From the NCBI GenBank assembly GCA_006227085.1, contig SBFY01000190.1:1-13580 (forward strand): DNA of 13,580 bases, written 5' to 3'. Source of the DNA: Gammaproteobacteria bacterium (GTDB lineage Bacteria > Pseudomonadota > Gammaproteobacteria > Pseudomonadales > M0112). The notes below the pieces were generated by a model. The model was not told the DNA's origin and did no database searches. It saw only the letters and a list, made by a program, of their open reading frames with translations. Made by a program: the position numbers and the translations under genes. Position 1 is the first letter of the stretch; each line of letters opens with the position of its first letter. This document shows positions 1-7,828 of the stretch, piece by piece.

Positions 1-642
1 GTCGATATCCTGGTCAAGGGCAGTTTGCCAACGGGTGAGTTGCTGGGCGCTATCCTGCATCGTGATAACGGTATTCGCACCGATCGGCGCATCAGTCATG
101 CGTTTGTGATCGATAGCCCTGCGTACCACAAGCTGCTGGTTGTCACCGATGCTGCAATCAATATTGAACCGGATCTCGCTGCCAAGCGCGATATCGTGCA
201 GAACGCGATCGACTTGATGCACTCACTGGGCGTGGTGACGCCGAAAGTGGCTTTGCTGTCAGCGCTGGAATTCGTCAATCCGAACATTCCCAGCACCGTG
301 CATGCGGCCGCCTTATGCAAGATGGCCGATCGCAAGCAAATTACCGGTGCCGTGCTGGATGGCCCATTGGCACTGGATAACGCGATTTCCAAAGCGGCCG
401 CCAAAACCAAAGGCATTGTCTCGCCGGTAGCGGGTGACCCGGATGTGTTGGTGGTGCCGGAGCTGGAATCCGGCAACATGCTGGCCAAACAGTTTTTGTA
501 TTTCAGTGACTCGAAGGAAGCGGGCGTGTTACTGGGTGCGCGCGTGCCGGTGGTGCTGACCAGTCGTTCGGAAGGCGCGCTGGGGCGTTTGTATTCCTGT
601 GCCATTGCCGTGCTGTGTCATCATCACGGGCGTGCTTCATGA
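1..642 (+). CDS. Phosphate acetyl/butyryltransferase, C-terminal part (5' end outside window)
   Basis: The enzyme transfers an acyl group (acetyl, propionyl or butyryl) from CoA to phosphate in the cytoplasm, giving the acyl phosphate used by the kinase encoded next. The frame is open from base 1, and the visible 213 residues begin VDILVKGSLPTGELL, a conserved segment of the PTA/PTB fold. Further family blocks are RRISHAFVIDSP, VTDAAINIEPDL, CKMADRKQITGAVLDGPLA, KGIVSPVAGDPDVLVVP and GNMLAKQ, ending in LGARVPVVLTSR. They match best the phosphate acetyltransferase domain found fused to an N-terminal MaoC-type enoyl-CoA hydratase domain in many proteobacteria. That domain would lie upstream and cannot be seen, so the fusion is inference. 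The stop overlaps the kinase start by four bases (ATGA), which suggests translational coupling. Substrate chain length cannot be told from sequence. Confidence 0.9.
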   Translation, partial: VDILVKGSLPTGELLGAILHRDNGIRTDRRISHAFVIDSPAYHKLLVVTDAAINIEPDLAAKRDIVQNAIDLMHSLGVVTPKVALLSALEFVNPNIPSTVHAAALCKMADRKQITGAVLDGPLALDNAISKAAAKTKGIVSPVAGDPDVLVVPELESGNMLAKQFLYFSDSKEAGVLLGARVPVVLTSRSEGALGRLYSCAIAVLCHHHGRAS

Positions 643-1730
643 CGCAGCTGTTGGCGGTCAATGCCGGTTCTTCCAGTCTCAAGCTGGCGCGGTTTGCCTT
701 GGCGGATACAGTGCAAGCACTGGCGACCGCCAGCTTGAATGGATTGGCAGCGGGGGATCATGCCGATGCCTTGCAACAAGGCTTGCAGCAGTTGGGTGCG
801 GATGTGGATGTCGTGGTGCATCGCATCGTGCATGGTGGTGAACATCGTTGTGGTCCCGAGCGAATCGATAATGGCGTGATGCGTGAGCTGGAAGCGCTGG
901 TGCCGCTGGCACCATTGCACCAGCCAGTCGGTTTGCAATTGGTCACTGCCTGCCAGCAACAATTGCCGGATGCGATGCAGTACGCCTGCTATGACACCGA
1001 TTTCCATCGCAGCTTGCCGGCACTGCAATACCGCTTGCCACTGCCGGCACCGTGGCCACAGCAAGGTGTGCGCCAGTATGGCTTCCATGGTATTTCCTAC
1101 CAGTACCTGTCGGATTGCCTGTTGCAGATTGACCCGCAGGCACATGCCGGCCGTGTGGTGATTGCGCATCTCGGGGCCGGTGCCAGTCTTTGTGCTGTTA
1201 ACAATGGCAACAGTGTGGCGACTACCATGGGGTTTTCTGCACTCGATGGCGTGCCAATGGCAACACGGCCGGGGCGACTGGATGCTGGCGTGTTGTTGCA
1301 CCTGCTGCGACAGGGTATGGATGTCGATGCACTGGAGCATTTGTTGTATCACGACAGCGGTCTCAAGGCTTTATCGGGCAGCAGCGGTGACATGCAGGCC
1401 TTGCTGGCCGATGCGGGCGAAGCGGCAAGGTTTGCAGTGGACTATTTCTGTGACCGGGTGGCGCGTGAGGTGGCGGTCATGGCTTCGGCAATGGGCGGCA
1501 TCGATGCGCTGGTGTTCAGTGGCGGCATTGGGGAGCACGCAGCCAGTGTGCGTGCGCATATCATGCAACGCTGCCAATGGCTGGGTGTTCAGCTTGATGC
1601 CGCGGCCAATCAGGCGCATGCTCAATGCCTGTCACAGCCGGATAGCCCGGTAACCTGTTACCGCCTGCCGACTGACGAAGCACTGGCCATGGCCTGCCAG
1701 CTGCAACGGTGTTTGCAAAGCCGGGCCTGA
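639..1730 (+). CDS. ackA: Acetate/propionate family kinase
   Basis: The predicted reaction is acyl phosphate plus ADP to carboxylic acid plus ATP, completing an acyl-CoA to acid route with the upstream transferase. Family signatures in order: VNAGSSSLK (residues 7-15), HRIVHGG (61-67), YDTDFH (118-123), YGFHGIS (147-153), AHLGAGASL (176-184), MGFSALDG (197-204), MATRPGRLD (207-215), VFSGGIGEH (292-300) and PTDEALAMA (344-352). By alignment with characterised acetate kinases, Arg62, Asp119, His150, Arg210 and Glu347 are the likely catalytic and binding residues. I chose the ATG at 639 because VNAGSSSLK then falls at the N-terminus and it gives the ATGA overlap; a GTG at 615 would add an unconserved tail. 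At 363 residues it is shorter than the usual 395-405, mainly between residues 15 and 61, and the usual GIGEN reads GIGEH. Acetate, propionate or butyrate may be the substrate. Confidence 0.92.
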   Translation: MTQLLAVNAGSSSLKLARFALADTVQALATASLNGLAAGDHADALQQGLQQLGADVDVVVHRIVHGGEHRCGPERIDNGVMRELEALVPLAPLHQPVGLQLVTACQQQLPDAMQYACYDTDFHRSLPALQYRLPLPAPWPQQGVRQYGFHGISYQYLSDCLLQIDPQAHAGRVVIAHLGAGASLCAVNNGNSVATTMGFSALDGVPMATRPGRLDAGVLLHLLRQGMDVDALEHLLYHDSGLKALSGSSGDMQALLADAGEAARFAVDYFCDRVAREVAVMASAMGGIDALVFSGGIGEHAASVRAHIMQRCQWLGVQLDAAANQAHAQCLSQPDSPVTCYRLPTDEALAMACQLQRCLQSRA

Positions 1731-1742
1731 CTGCGTGGGAGC

Positions 1743-2237
1743 ATGATCGTGACGATCGAAACCTGGGAATTGTTGAGTTATGTGGTGACCGTGGTGGGCT
1801 TGCCGCTGGCCATTGGCGTGTTCATCTATGAACAACACAAGGAACGCGACAATGAGGAAGAAGAGGTTTACCAGTTATTGTCAGACAACTACCAGGATTT
1901 CCTGAAGATCGCGCTGGAAAATCCTGACCTGCGCCTGTTCTCGGCCGATGAAACGCCGGGCCTGTCACTGGAGCAGCGTGAGCGCATGATCATTATTTTC
2001 ACCATGCTGGTGTCATTGTTCGAACGCGCCTACCTGCTGGTGTACGAAGACGACATGAATGCGAGGCAATCACGGCGCTGGCATTCCTGGGAAGACTATA
2101 TGCGTGAGTGGTGCCGGCGTGCGGATTTCCGGCGGGAATTGCCGGAGCTGTTGCGTGGTGAAGACCCGCATTTTGTGGCGATGATCATGACGCTTTCCGA
2201 TGAGGAAGCGGTTTACACGCAAACACCTGCGCAATAA
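1743..2237 (+). CDS. Membrane-anchored protein of unknown function
   Basis: I do not recognise a family. The 164-residue product has one hydrophobic segment at about residues 10-29 (LLSYVVTVVGLPLAIGVFIY), followed at once by a highly charged stretch (KERDNEEEEE, about 33-42). The rest is predicted to be soluble and helix-rich, with an acidic and aromatic tail region containing SRRWHSWEDYMREWCRRADF. The layout suggests an inner-membrane anchor with a cytoplasmic C-terminal domain; topology is inference. A GGGAG ribosome binding site lies just upstream of the ATG. The gene starts 12 bases after the acetate kinase stop and its stop codon adjoins the terminator at 2236-2263, so it is probably the last gene of that operon. 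No enzymatic motif is visible. Confidence 0.8.
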   Translation: MIVTIETWELLSYVVTVVGLPLAIGVFIYEQHKERDNEEEEVYQLLSDNYQDFLKIALENPDLRLFSADETPGLSLEQRERMIIIFTMLVSLFERAYLLVYEDDMNARQSRRWHSWEDYMREWCRRADFRRELPELLRGEDPHFVAMIMTLSDEEAVYTQTPAQ

Positions 2238-2263
2238 AAAACCCGGGCAAGCCCGGGTTTTTT
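2236..2263. terminator. Bidirectional rho-independent terminator
   Basis: A GC-rich inverted repeat (ACCCGGGC / GCCCGGGT, two-base centre AA) is flanked by a run of A on the left and a run of T on the right. It therefore reads as an intrinsic terminator in both directions. It sits between the convergent stops of the operon ending at 2237 and the minus-strand gene ending at 2280, and would serve both. Confidence 0.9.
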
Positions 2264-2279
2264 ATGAACCGCTTGACGC

Positions 2280-3407
2280 TTAGGCATCCGGCATCAGGCC
2301 ATTGACCCGTTCCAGTGCGTCCACGTATTCGGTGATCAGGCGCTGCACCACGCCACGGGTGGATTCCACGCTGTTGATCTGGCCAACCACCTGGCCGACC
2401 GGGTTGAAGGCCACTTTCTGGCAATCACCGACGGCAGCGTACTTGTGGGTACGGCGGATCGCGTCGCCGGTCACCAGGCCTTGCAGCGGCATGCCCAGCG
2501 GCTGCGGGTTGGCCGGGTCGCCCCAGGCTTCGGTCCAGTCGTTCTTCAGCATGCGGCAGGGCTTGCCGGTCCAGGAACGTGAACGGGTGGTGTCTTCGGA
2601 AGTGGCGTTGAAGTAGGACTGCTTCTGCGCCGGCTCGGCTTCGGCTTCTTCCACCGCCAGCCACAGGGAACCGGTCCACACGCCGGCCGCACCCATGGCC
2701 ATGGCAGCCAGCATCTGGCGGCCGTTACCGATACCACCAGCGGCCAGTACCGGGGTGTCACCCACGGCATCAATCAGCTGCGGCCACAATACGATGGAGC
2801 CGATTTCGCCGGTGTGACCACCGCCCTCGGAGCCTTGCGCAATGATGAAGTCCAGGCCAGCGGCTTTGTGCGCCTTGGCTTGCTTGATCTTGCCGCACAG
2901 GGCGCCAATCAAACGGCCGGAGTCCTGCACCTGCTTGATGATGTGCGCCGGTGGGGTGCCCAGGGCGTTGGCAATCAGGCGGCACTTCGGACGGGTCAGT
3001 GCTTCGTCAACCAGCTTGGTGGCGATCGCTTCGTTCCAGCCCAGCAGGCCCATCTTGTCTTCCGGATCCGGCCATTCCGGTACGCCGTGGTCGCTCAGCA
3101 ACTTGCTGGCGAATTCGAAATGCTCGGCCGGGATCATGTCCAGCAGCATTTTCTCGAGCTTGTCAGCATCCATCTCGCCCATGCCTTCGTATTTCTGCGG
3201 GATCACGATGTCCACGCCGTAAGGCAGGTCGCCGATGTGGGCGTCAATCCAGTCCAGTTCTTCTTTCAGCTTTTCCGGGCTGAAGCCGACCGCGCCCAGC
3301 ACACCGATACCGCCGGCCTTGGCAACGGCCACGACCACGTCGCGGCAATGGGTAAAGGCAAAAATCGGGTATTCGATACCCAGCTTCTCGCAAATAGGGG
3401 TACGCAT
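2280..3407 (-). CDS. Nitronate monooxygenase family flavoprotein
   Basis: The product (375 residues) belongs to the nitronate monooxygenase / 2-nitropropane dioxygenase TIM-barrel family, which binds FMN and typically oxidises propionate-3-nitronate or alkyl nitronates. Visible motifs are PIFAFTHCRD near residues 14-23, AGGIGVLGA (31-39), AQGSEGGGHTGE (190-201, with His198 in the place of the catalytic base) and the phosphate-binding AAGGIGNGR (222-230) followed by MAMGAAGVWTGS. I chose the ATG at 3407: a GAGG site lies about ten bases upstream and the conserved MRTPICEKLG then starts the protein. An upstream start at 3446 would add 13 unconserved residues. A long insertion around residues 60-140 and a C-terminal part with WTGKP and NDWTEAW set it in a longer subfamily whose substrate is unclear. 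It is single-gene, with its own promoter. Confidence 0.88.
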   Translation of the reverse strand: MRTPICEKLGIEYPIFAFTHCRDVVVAVAKAGGIGVLGAVGFSPEKLKEELDWIDAHIGDLPYGVDIVIPQKYEGMGEMDADKLEKMLLDMIPAEHFEFASKLLSDHGVPEWPDPEDKMGLLGWNEAIATKLVDEALTRPKCRLIANALGTPPAHIIKQVQDSGRLIGALCGKIKQAKAHKAAGLDFIIAQGSEGGGHTGEIGSIVLWPQLIDAVGDTPVLAAGGIGNGRQMLAAMAMGAAGVWTGSLWLAVEEAEAEPAQKQSYFNATSEDTTRSRSWTGKPCRMLKNDWTEAWGDPANPQPLGMPLQGLVTGDAIRRTHKYAAVGDCQKVAFNPVGQVVGQINSVESTRGVVQRLITEYVDALERVNGLMPDA

Positions 3408-3469
3408 GGCAAACCTCGCTTGTGACAGGATTCGGTGGGAGCGCAATGCAGCGCGTCCCGGAGCGCAAC

Positions 3470-3498
3470 ATTATCCGGATGCGGCCCAGTCAAGGCAA
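3470..3498 (-). promoter_or_regulatory. Candidate sigma70 promoter for the nitronate monooxygenase-family gene
   Basis: Read on the minus strand, TTGCCT (3493-3498) and GATAAT (3470-3475) are separated by exactly 17 bases, close to the sigma70 consensus. The start codon at 3407 lies about 62 bases downstream of the -10 hexamer. This is the best promoter match I found in the window. Confidence 0.6.
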
Positions 3499-3561
3499 TT
3501 AACAAATTCGGTCATACTCGCCTCAGCATGGGCGGGTTTTTACCGTATTTGATCGGATCGG

Positions 3562-6500
3562 TCAGTTTTTCAAGGGCTGGTAGGGGATGCGGTAGAACAG
3601 GATATAGGCGACCGGCACGGCAATCAGGGTGAGGATGGTGGCAAAGCCCAGCCCGAACATGATGGTCACAGCCATGGCTTCGAAGAACACATCCATCAGC
3701 AGCGGCAGCATCCCGAGAATGGTGGTGATGGCGGCCATCGCAACGGGCCGGACCCGGCTGACCGCGGAGTCAAACACGGCCTGGTAGGGTTCCTTGCCTT
3801 CGGCCAGTTCCAGGCGGATCTGGTCGACCAGCACGATGCCGTTCTTGATCAGCATGCCGACCAGGCTGATGAAGCCGAGCAGGGCCATGAACGTGAACGG
3901 CCGGCCCATCAGGAACAGGCCCCAGGCCACACCGATCAGGGCCAGCGGTACGGTCAACCAGATCACCACGGCTTGGCGCAGCGTGCCGAACAGCAGTACG
4001 GTGATGACGAACATCAATGCCAGTCCGATTGGCAGGGAGGAGTAAATGCCCGTGTTCGCTTCCTCGGAGGCTTCAAATTCCCCGCCCCACTCGAAGGCGT
4101 AACCCTGGGGAAGGGCGATGGCTTCAATCGGTTCGCGGATGCGCTTGAACACCACACTGGTCGGTTCACCGTCAATCACGTCCGGGTCTGCCAGCACGGT
4201 GAGTGTGCGCTTGCGGTCGCGGCGCATGATGATGCTGTCTTCCCATTCGGTGGTGAAGCCGGAGGTGACCTGCTCAATCGGGATGTAAGCGCGTGAGGCC
4301 GGGCTCCAGATTTGCAGGTTGGGCAGGTTGTCGATATCGGTACGTTCGGTGGCCGGTGGCCGAGCGATGATGGGCAGCAAGGTCGTACCTTCCCGGTAGA
4401 GGCCAACCTGTTTGCCGGAAAACGCCATGAGCAAGGTGTCGTCAATATCCTGCTTGCTGATGCCGGCACGGCGGGCTTGGGCTTCGGCAAACTGCGGGCG
4501 AATCATCTTGCTGCGTTCGCGCCAGTCGTTGCGCACTGCGGCAATGCCGGGTTCCGCGCGGAAAATGGCTTCAGCCTGCACGGCGAGTTGGCGCAGCACA
4601 TCGGGGTCCGGGCCGCTGAAGCGGGCCTCGATTTTTCCAGGCTTTTGCGGGCCTAGCTCGAATTTGCGGAACTTGATTTGCGAGTCAGGAAAGTCCGTCG
4701 CAACGCGTTGGGCAAGCCGCCTGGCCAGGGGGTCAATCTGGCGATAATCCTGCACTTCTACCAGCAACTGGCCAAAGCTGGGATAACTTTTTTCGATCGG
4801 GTAAGTGAGCATGAAACGGATACCGCCGCGACCGGTATTGGAGCTGACCTGTACGACTTCATCCTGCGTGGTGAGCCAGTTTTCGAGTGCCTGGATGTCA
4901 GCAAAGGTGTCGCGAATATCCGTTCCCTGGCTGCGCCAGTAATCCATGGTGAACATGGGGGTGGTCATGGCAGGGAAGAACACCACCTTGACCTGCTTGA
5001 ACACAACGACGGAAACGACCAGCAATCCGGCCAGTGCGATCAGTGTCATCGCCGGTTTTTTCATGCAGGTATCCAGCGCCCGCTTGTACATCACAAATAA
5101 CTTACTGCCATAGGGGTCATCACTGGCTGGATTTTGTGTGTTCGCGCCTTGCAACAGCAGGTCGGCAAAAAACGGTGTCAGGCTGATGGCGGTAAACCAC
5201 GACAACAATAAAGAGATGAGCAAGACCCAGAACAGGCTGCCGAGCATTTCGCCGGTGGAGTCCTGTGACAGGCCGATCGGGGCAAAGGCAATGATGGCGA
5301 TCACCGTTGCACCCAACAAGGGCCAAATGGTCTGCCTGACGATGGCCACCGCCGCTTCCAGCTTGCTCAAGCCCCGTTGCACCCCGATCAGGATGCCTTC
5401 GGTCACCACAATCGCGTTATCCACGAGCATACCCAGCGCGATAATCAGGGCACCGAGTGAAATGCGTTGCAGTTCGATATTCATCAATTTGAAGAAAATA
5501 AAGCTGCCGACCACGGTGAGGAACAGGATCAGGCCAATCAACAAGCCGGAACGCATGCCCATGAACACCAATAACACGGCCACCACAATCACCACGGCAG
5601 CCAGCAGGTTCAGCACAAAATTGTCGACGGAGGCTTCCACCAGCGAGGGCTGGTCGTAAATCACCGACACCTCAATCCCGACCGGACGCGCATATTCCAG
5701 CGCCGTCAGGCGTGACTGCACGGCCTTGCCCACATCCACCACGTTCGCGCCCGATGCAAATGACACGCCCAGCGTGATCGCGCGGCGCCCGTTCAGGGAG
5801 TTCAGGAATGACGGCACTTCCTCAAAGCCGCGGGTGACATCGGCCACATCGCGCAGGTAGACCAGTTCGCTGGCGCCGGAATCACTGATGGCCAGGTTGC
5901 CTAACTGTCGAACATCGGTGAACTCACCGGTAGGGTTGAAGCGAACGTATTCGCTGCCCAAGTGGATGGCGCCGGCATTGGAAACCACGTTCTGGCTGGT
6001 GAGCAAATCGTAGATGCGGCTCAAAGGGATGCCGAACTGTGCCAGCTTGCTCAGCGAGATCTCGATAAAGACCTGCTCTTTTAATTTGCCATCAACACGA
6101 ACCTTGCCGACACCGTTGACCAGCACCAGTTCGCGACGCAGGTAATCGGCGTAATCATTCAGTTCCTTGATGGTGTAGCCGTCACCCACGACTGAAAGCA
6201 ACAAGCCGTAAATGTCGCCAACGTCATCATTGACCAGAGGTGTTTGCACGCCAGGTGGCAGCGAGCGGCTCACGTCATTGACCTTGCGACGCAGCTCATC
6301 CCAGATTTGCGGCAGGTCTTCCTTCCCGTATTGCCGCTTCATGGTGACGTTGATTTGCGACAGTCCGGTGGAACTTACCGATGTCACGTAATCCACATAA
6401 GACAATTGCTGGATGGCGTTTTCCAGCAAGTACGTCACTTCTTCCTCAACCTGTTGCGGTGATGCACCCGGGTAGGCGGTGGTGATCGTGGCATCCTTGA

Positions 6501-6624
6501 CCGTGAATTCCGGATCTTCGAGCCGTGACAGGCTTTGGTAGGACAAAGCCCCGCCAATCAGGATCAGGATGGTCAGCATCCAGCTGATCACGCGGTTGCG
6601 GATAAAATAGGCTGCAATGTTCAT
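3562..6624 (-). CDS. RND efflux permease, AcrB family
   Basis: This inner-membrane proton-driven exporter (1020 residues, normal for the family) would form a trimer and pump substrates out with the adaptor encoded 27 bases upstream. The first membrane segment lies at about residues 11-29, followed by the porter domain with DPEFTVKDATITTAYPGASP. The second helix bundle starts near 338, and the second periplasmic half and last bundle run to about 1010. In TM4 the relay motif reads LGMLVDNAIVV: Asp402 keeps the position of AcrB Asp407, but the second acid (AcrB Asp408) is Asn403. The TM10 lysine (AcrB Lys940) is kept at Lys927 in LIKNGIVLVD. The ATG at 6624 gives the standard MNIAAYFIRNRVISW start. 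Specificity cannot be predicted, but the D-N form argues against a metal (CusA-type) pump. No repressor gene is adjacent. Confidence 0.93.
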   Translation of the reverse strand: MNIAAYFIRNRVISWMLTILILIGGALSYQSLSRLEDPEFTVKDATITTAYPGASPQQVEEEVTYLLENAIQQLSYVDYVTSVSSTGLSQINVTMKRQYGKEDLPQIWDELRRKVNDVSRSLPPGVQTPLVNDDVGDIYGLLLSVVGDGYTIKELNDYADYLRRELVLVNGVGKVRVDGKLKEQVFIEISLSKLAQFGIPLSRIYDLLTSQNVVSNAGAIHLGSEYVRFNPTGEFTDVRQLGNLAISDSGASELVYLRDVADVTRGFEEVPSFLNSLNGRRAITLGVSFASGANVVDVGKAVQSRLTALEYARPVGIEVSVIYDQPSLVEASVDNFVLNLLAAVVIVVAVLLVFMGMRSGLLIGLILFLTVVGSFIFFKLMNIELQRISLGALIIALGMLVDNAIVVTEGILIGVQRGLSKLEAAVAIVRQTIWPLLGATVIAIIAFAPIGLSQDSTGEMLGSLFWVLLISLLLSWFTAISLTPFFADLLLQGANTQNPASDDPYGSKLFVMYKRALDTCMKKPAMTLIALAGLLVVSVVVFKQVKVVFFPAMTTPMFTMDYWRSQGTDIRDTFADIQALENWLTTQDEVVQVSSNTGRGGIRFMLTYPIEKSYPSFGQLLVEVQDYRQIDPLARRLAQRVATDFPDSQIKFRKFELGPQKPGKIEARFSGPDPDVLRQLAVQAEAIFRAEPGIAAVRNDWRERSKMIRPQFAEAQARRAGISKQDIDDTLLMAFSGKQVGLYREGTTLLPIIARPPATERTDIDNLPNLQIWSPASRAYIPIEQVTSGFTTEWEDSIIMRRDRKRTLTVLADPDVIDGEPTSVVFKRIREPIEAIALPQGYAFEWGGEFEASEEANTGIYSSLPIGLALMFVITVLLFGTLRQAVVIWLTVPLALIGVAWGLFLMGRPFTFMALLGFISLVGMLIKNGIVLVDQIRLELAEGKEPYQAVFDSAVSRVRPVAMAAITTILGMLPLLMDVFFEAMAVTIMFGLGFATILTLIAVPVAYILFYRIPYQPLKN

Positions 6625-6651
6625 ATCGGTTTGGCCCTTGGCCAGTGGCTG

Positions 6652-7737
6652 TCAGAGGCCGCGTTCTTTTTCGAGGCGACGCACCACCTGGCCTTCCTCC
6701 AGGAAATGCACGCCCGCCGTCACGATTTCATCGCCTTGGCCAATGCCGGAGGTGATTTCCATCCCCAAGGACGTGAGCCGGCCAACGGTGACAGCCTGGC
6801 GGTGAACGGCCATCGTTGCGGGGTCAAGCTTCCACACATAACGCTCACTCGCATCCAGCGGTTGGTCTTGCGGTGAGAACACGGCTTCCAGCGGCAACAT
6901 GGGGATGCCGTTGTCGGTAGCGATCAGTTTGCTCAGGTCGAGCAATACCGTCACGGTCATGCCATCGAGTACCGGGAATGTTTTCGGGCGATCCATCGTC
7001 AGTGTCACTTTGTACGACTGGGTGGCGGGATCGGCCTCGGTATCAAACTCACGGATACGGGTCGGGAATAATTGCTCGGGATGCGAGTCAAACACGACTT
7101 GCGGTGAATAGCTGTCACGGTTTTCGCGCTTGCGGTTAATGCGTGCAACGATGGATTCCGGCAACTGGAACACCACATCGGCCTTGTCAACGGCCTGGAT
7201 GTTCAGGATGGCCTGCTTGGCGGTCACGTTCTGGCGGTTATCGACAAAGACCTTGGAAATGATCGCATCCATCGGTGCGCGCAATTCGGTGTACTCGAGG
7301 TTTTGTTCGGCAAGGCGCAAGGCTGCCTCGGCAGTCTTGTACTGGCTGAACACCTTGTCGTAATCCGCTTGCGAAATGGCGCCGCCCACCAGTTTTTTCG
7401 CGCGTTCGTGTTGTGCGCGGGCAAGGTCGAACGAGGCCTGGCGATCGTCGCGTTGCAGGCGGTATTCGGTCGGGTCGAGGCGCGCGAGCAGGTCGCCGGC
7501 TTTCACGTTGTTACCGGCTTTCGCTGGCAGCTCGATGATTTCGCCACTGACCCGGAAGGCGAGTTCGGATTTGTCGCTGGCGTTGACGGTGCCGGGAAAC
7601 TTGCGCAACCAGCTGCCGTCGCCGGATTCGACCACCAGGGTTTTGACGGGGCGAACCAGCGGCTCGGGAGCGGCTTGGCGATCACCGCAGGCAGCCAGTG
7701 CCAGCATGGCCAGGGGAAGCAGGAGTAGAGCGCGCAT
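6652..7737 (-). CDS. RND efflux periplasmic adaptor (membrane fusion) lipoprotein
   Basis: The adaptor links the permease to an outer-membrane channel. The N-terminus MRALLLLPLAMLALAACG is a lipoprotein signal with the modified Cys at residue 17. Next come the first lipoyl half (SELAFRVSGEIIELP, AGNNVKAGDLLARLDP, about 58-91), a helical hairpin (RLQRDDRQASFDLARAQ to LRLAEQNLEY), the second lipoyl half (TELRAPMDAIISKVFVD) and a beta-barrel and membrane-proximal region. Its 361 residues are usual for HlyD-like RND adaptors. The start has a strong GGAAGG site. The permease gene follows after 27 bases, so the two form an operon. No outer-membrane factor gene is in the window, so a TolC-type protein from elsewhere is probably used. 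The promoter should lie in 7738-7828, but I see no clear minus-strand match there. Confidence 0.92.
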   Translation of the reverse strand: MRALLLLPLAMLALAACGDRQAAPEPLVRPVKTLVVESGDGSWLRKFPGTVNASDKSELAFRVSGEIIELPAKAGNNVKAGDLLARLDPTEYRLQRDDRQASFDLARAQHERAKKLVGGAISQADYDKVFSQYKTAEAALRLAEQNLEYTELRAPMDAIISKVFVDNRQNVTAKQAILNIQAVDKADVVFQLPESIVARINRKRENRDSYSPQVVFDSHPEQLFPTRIREFDTEADPATQSYKVTLTMDRPKTFPVLDGMTVTVLLDLSKLIATDNGIPMLPLEAVFSPQDQPLDASERYVWKLDPATMAVHRQAVTVGRLTSLGMEITSGIGQGDEIVTAGVHFLEEGQVVRRLEKERGL

Positions 7738-7793
7738 CGGGGGCCTTCCATGTCCAGTCAGGATGGGTGCAGTCTAACGGAAAGGGCCATCAA

Positions 7794-7802
7794 TGGCATA
7801 AT
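7794..7802 (+). promoter_or_regulatory. Candidate extended -10 promoter for the gene at 7829
   Basis: TGG followed by CATAAT fits an extended -10 element (TGn plus -10 hexamer). The hexamer 17 bases upstream is poor, as extended -10 promoters allow. Transcription would start near 7809, leaving a leader of about 20 bases that holds the GGAGG site at 7818-7822. The region is also the divergent spacer for the efflux operon. Confidence 0.4.
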
Positions 7803-7828
7803 CGCGATGTCTTTTCCGGAGGTGATGC

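Noticed and set aside
615..638. Upstream GTG start for the acetate kinase
   Set aside because: It would add eight residues before the conserved N-terminus; the ATG at 639 gives the usual start and the ATGA overlap.
624..1352. 242-codon open frame antisense to the acetate kinase
   Set aside because: It lies entirely against a well-conserved kinase and the translation is rich in Gln, His and Arg with no family motif.
2814..3425. 203-codon plus-strand open frame antisense to the flavoprotein gene
   Set aside because: Composition is typical of the complement of a coding strand, with no motif and no ribosome binding site.
3408..3446. Upstream start for the nitronate monooxygenase-family gene
   Set aside because: The extra residues are not family-like, and the ATG at 3407 has a well-placed GAGG site.
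3519..3541. Hairpin with T-run after the RND permease
   Set aside because: The stem has four pairs and its T-run is on the plus strand, the wrong strand for the minus-strand permease gene.
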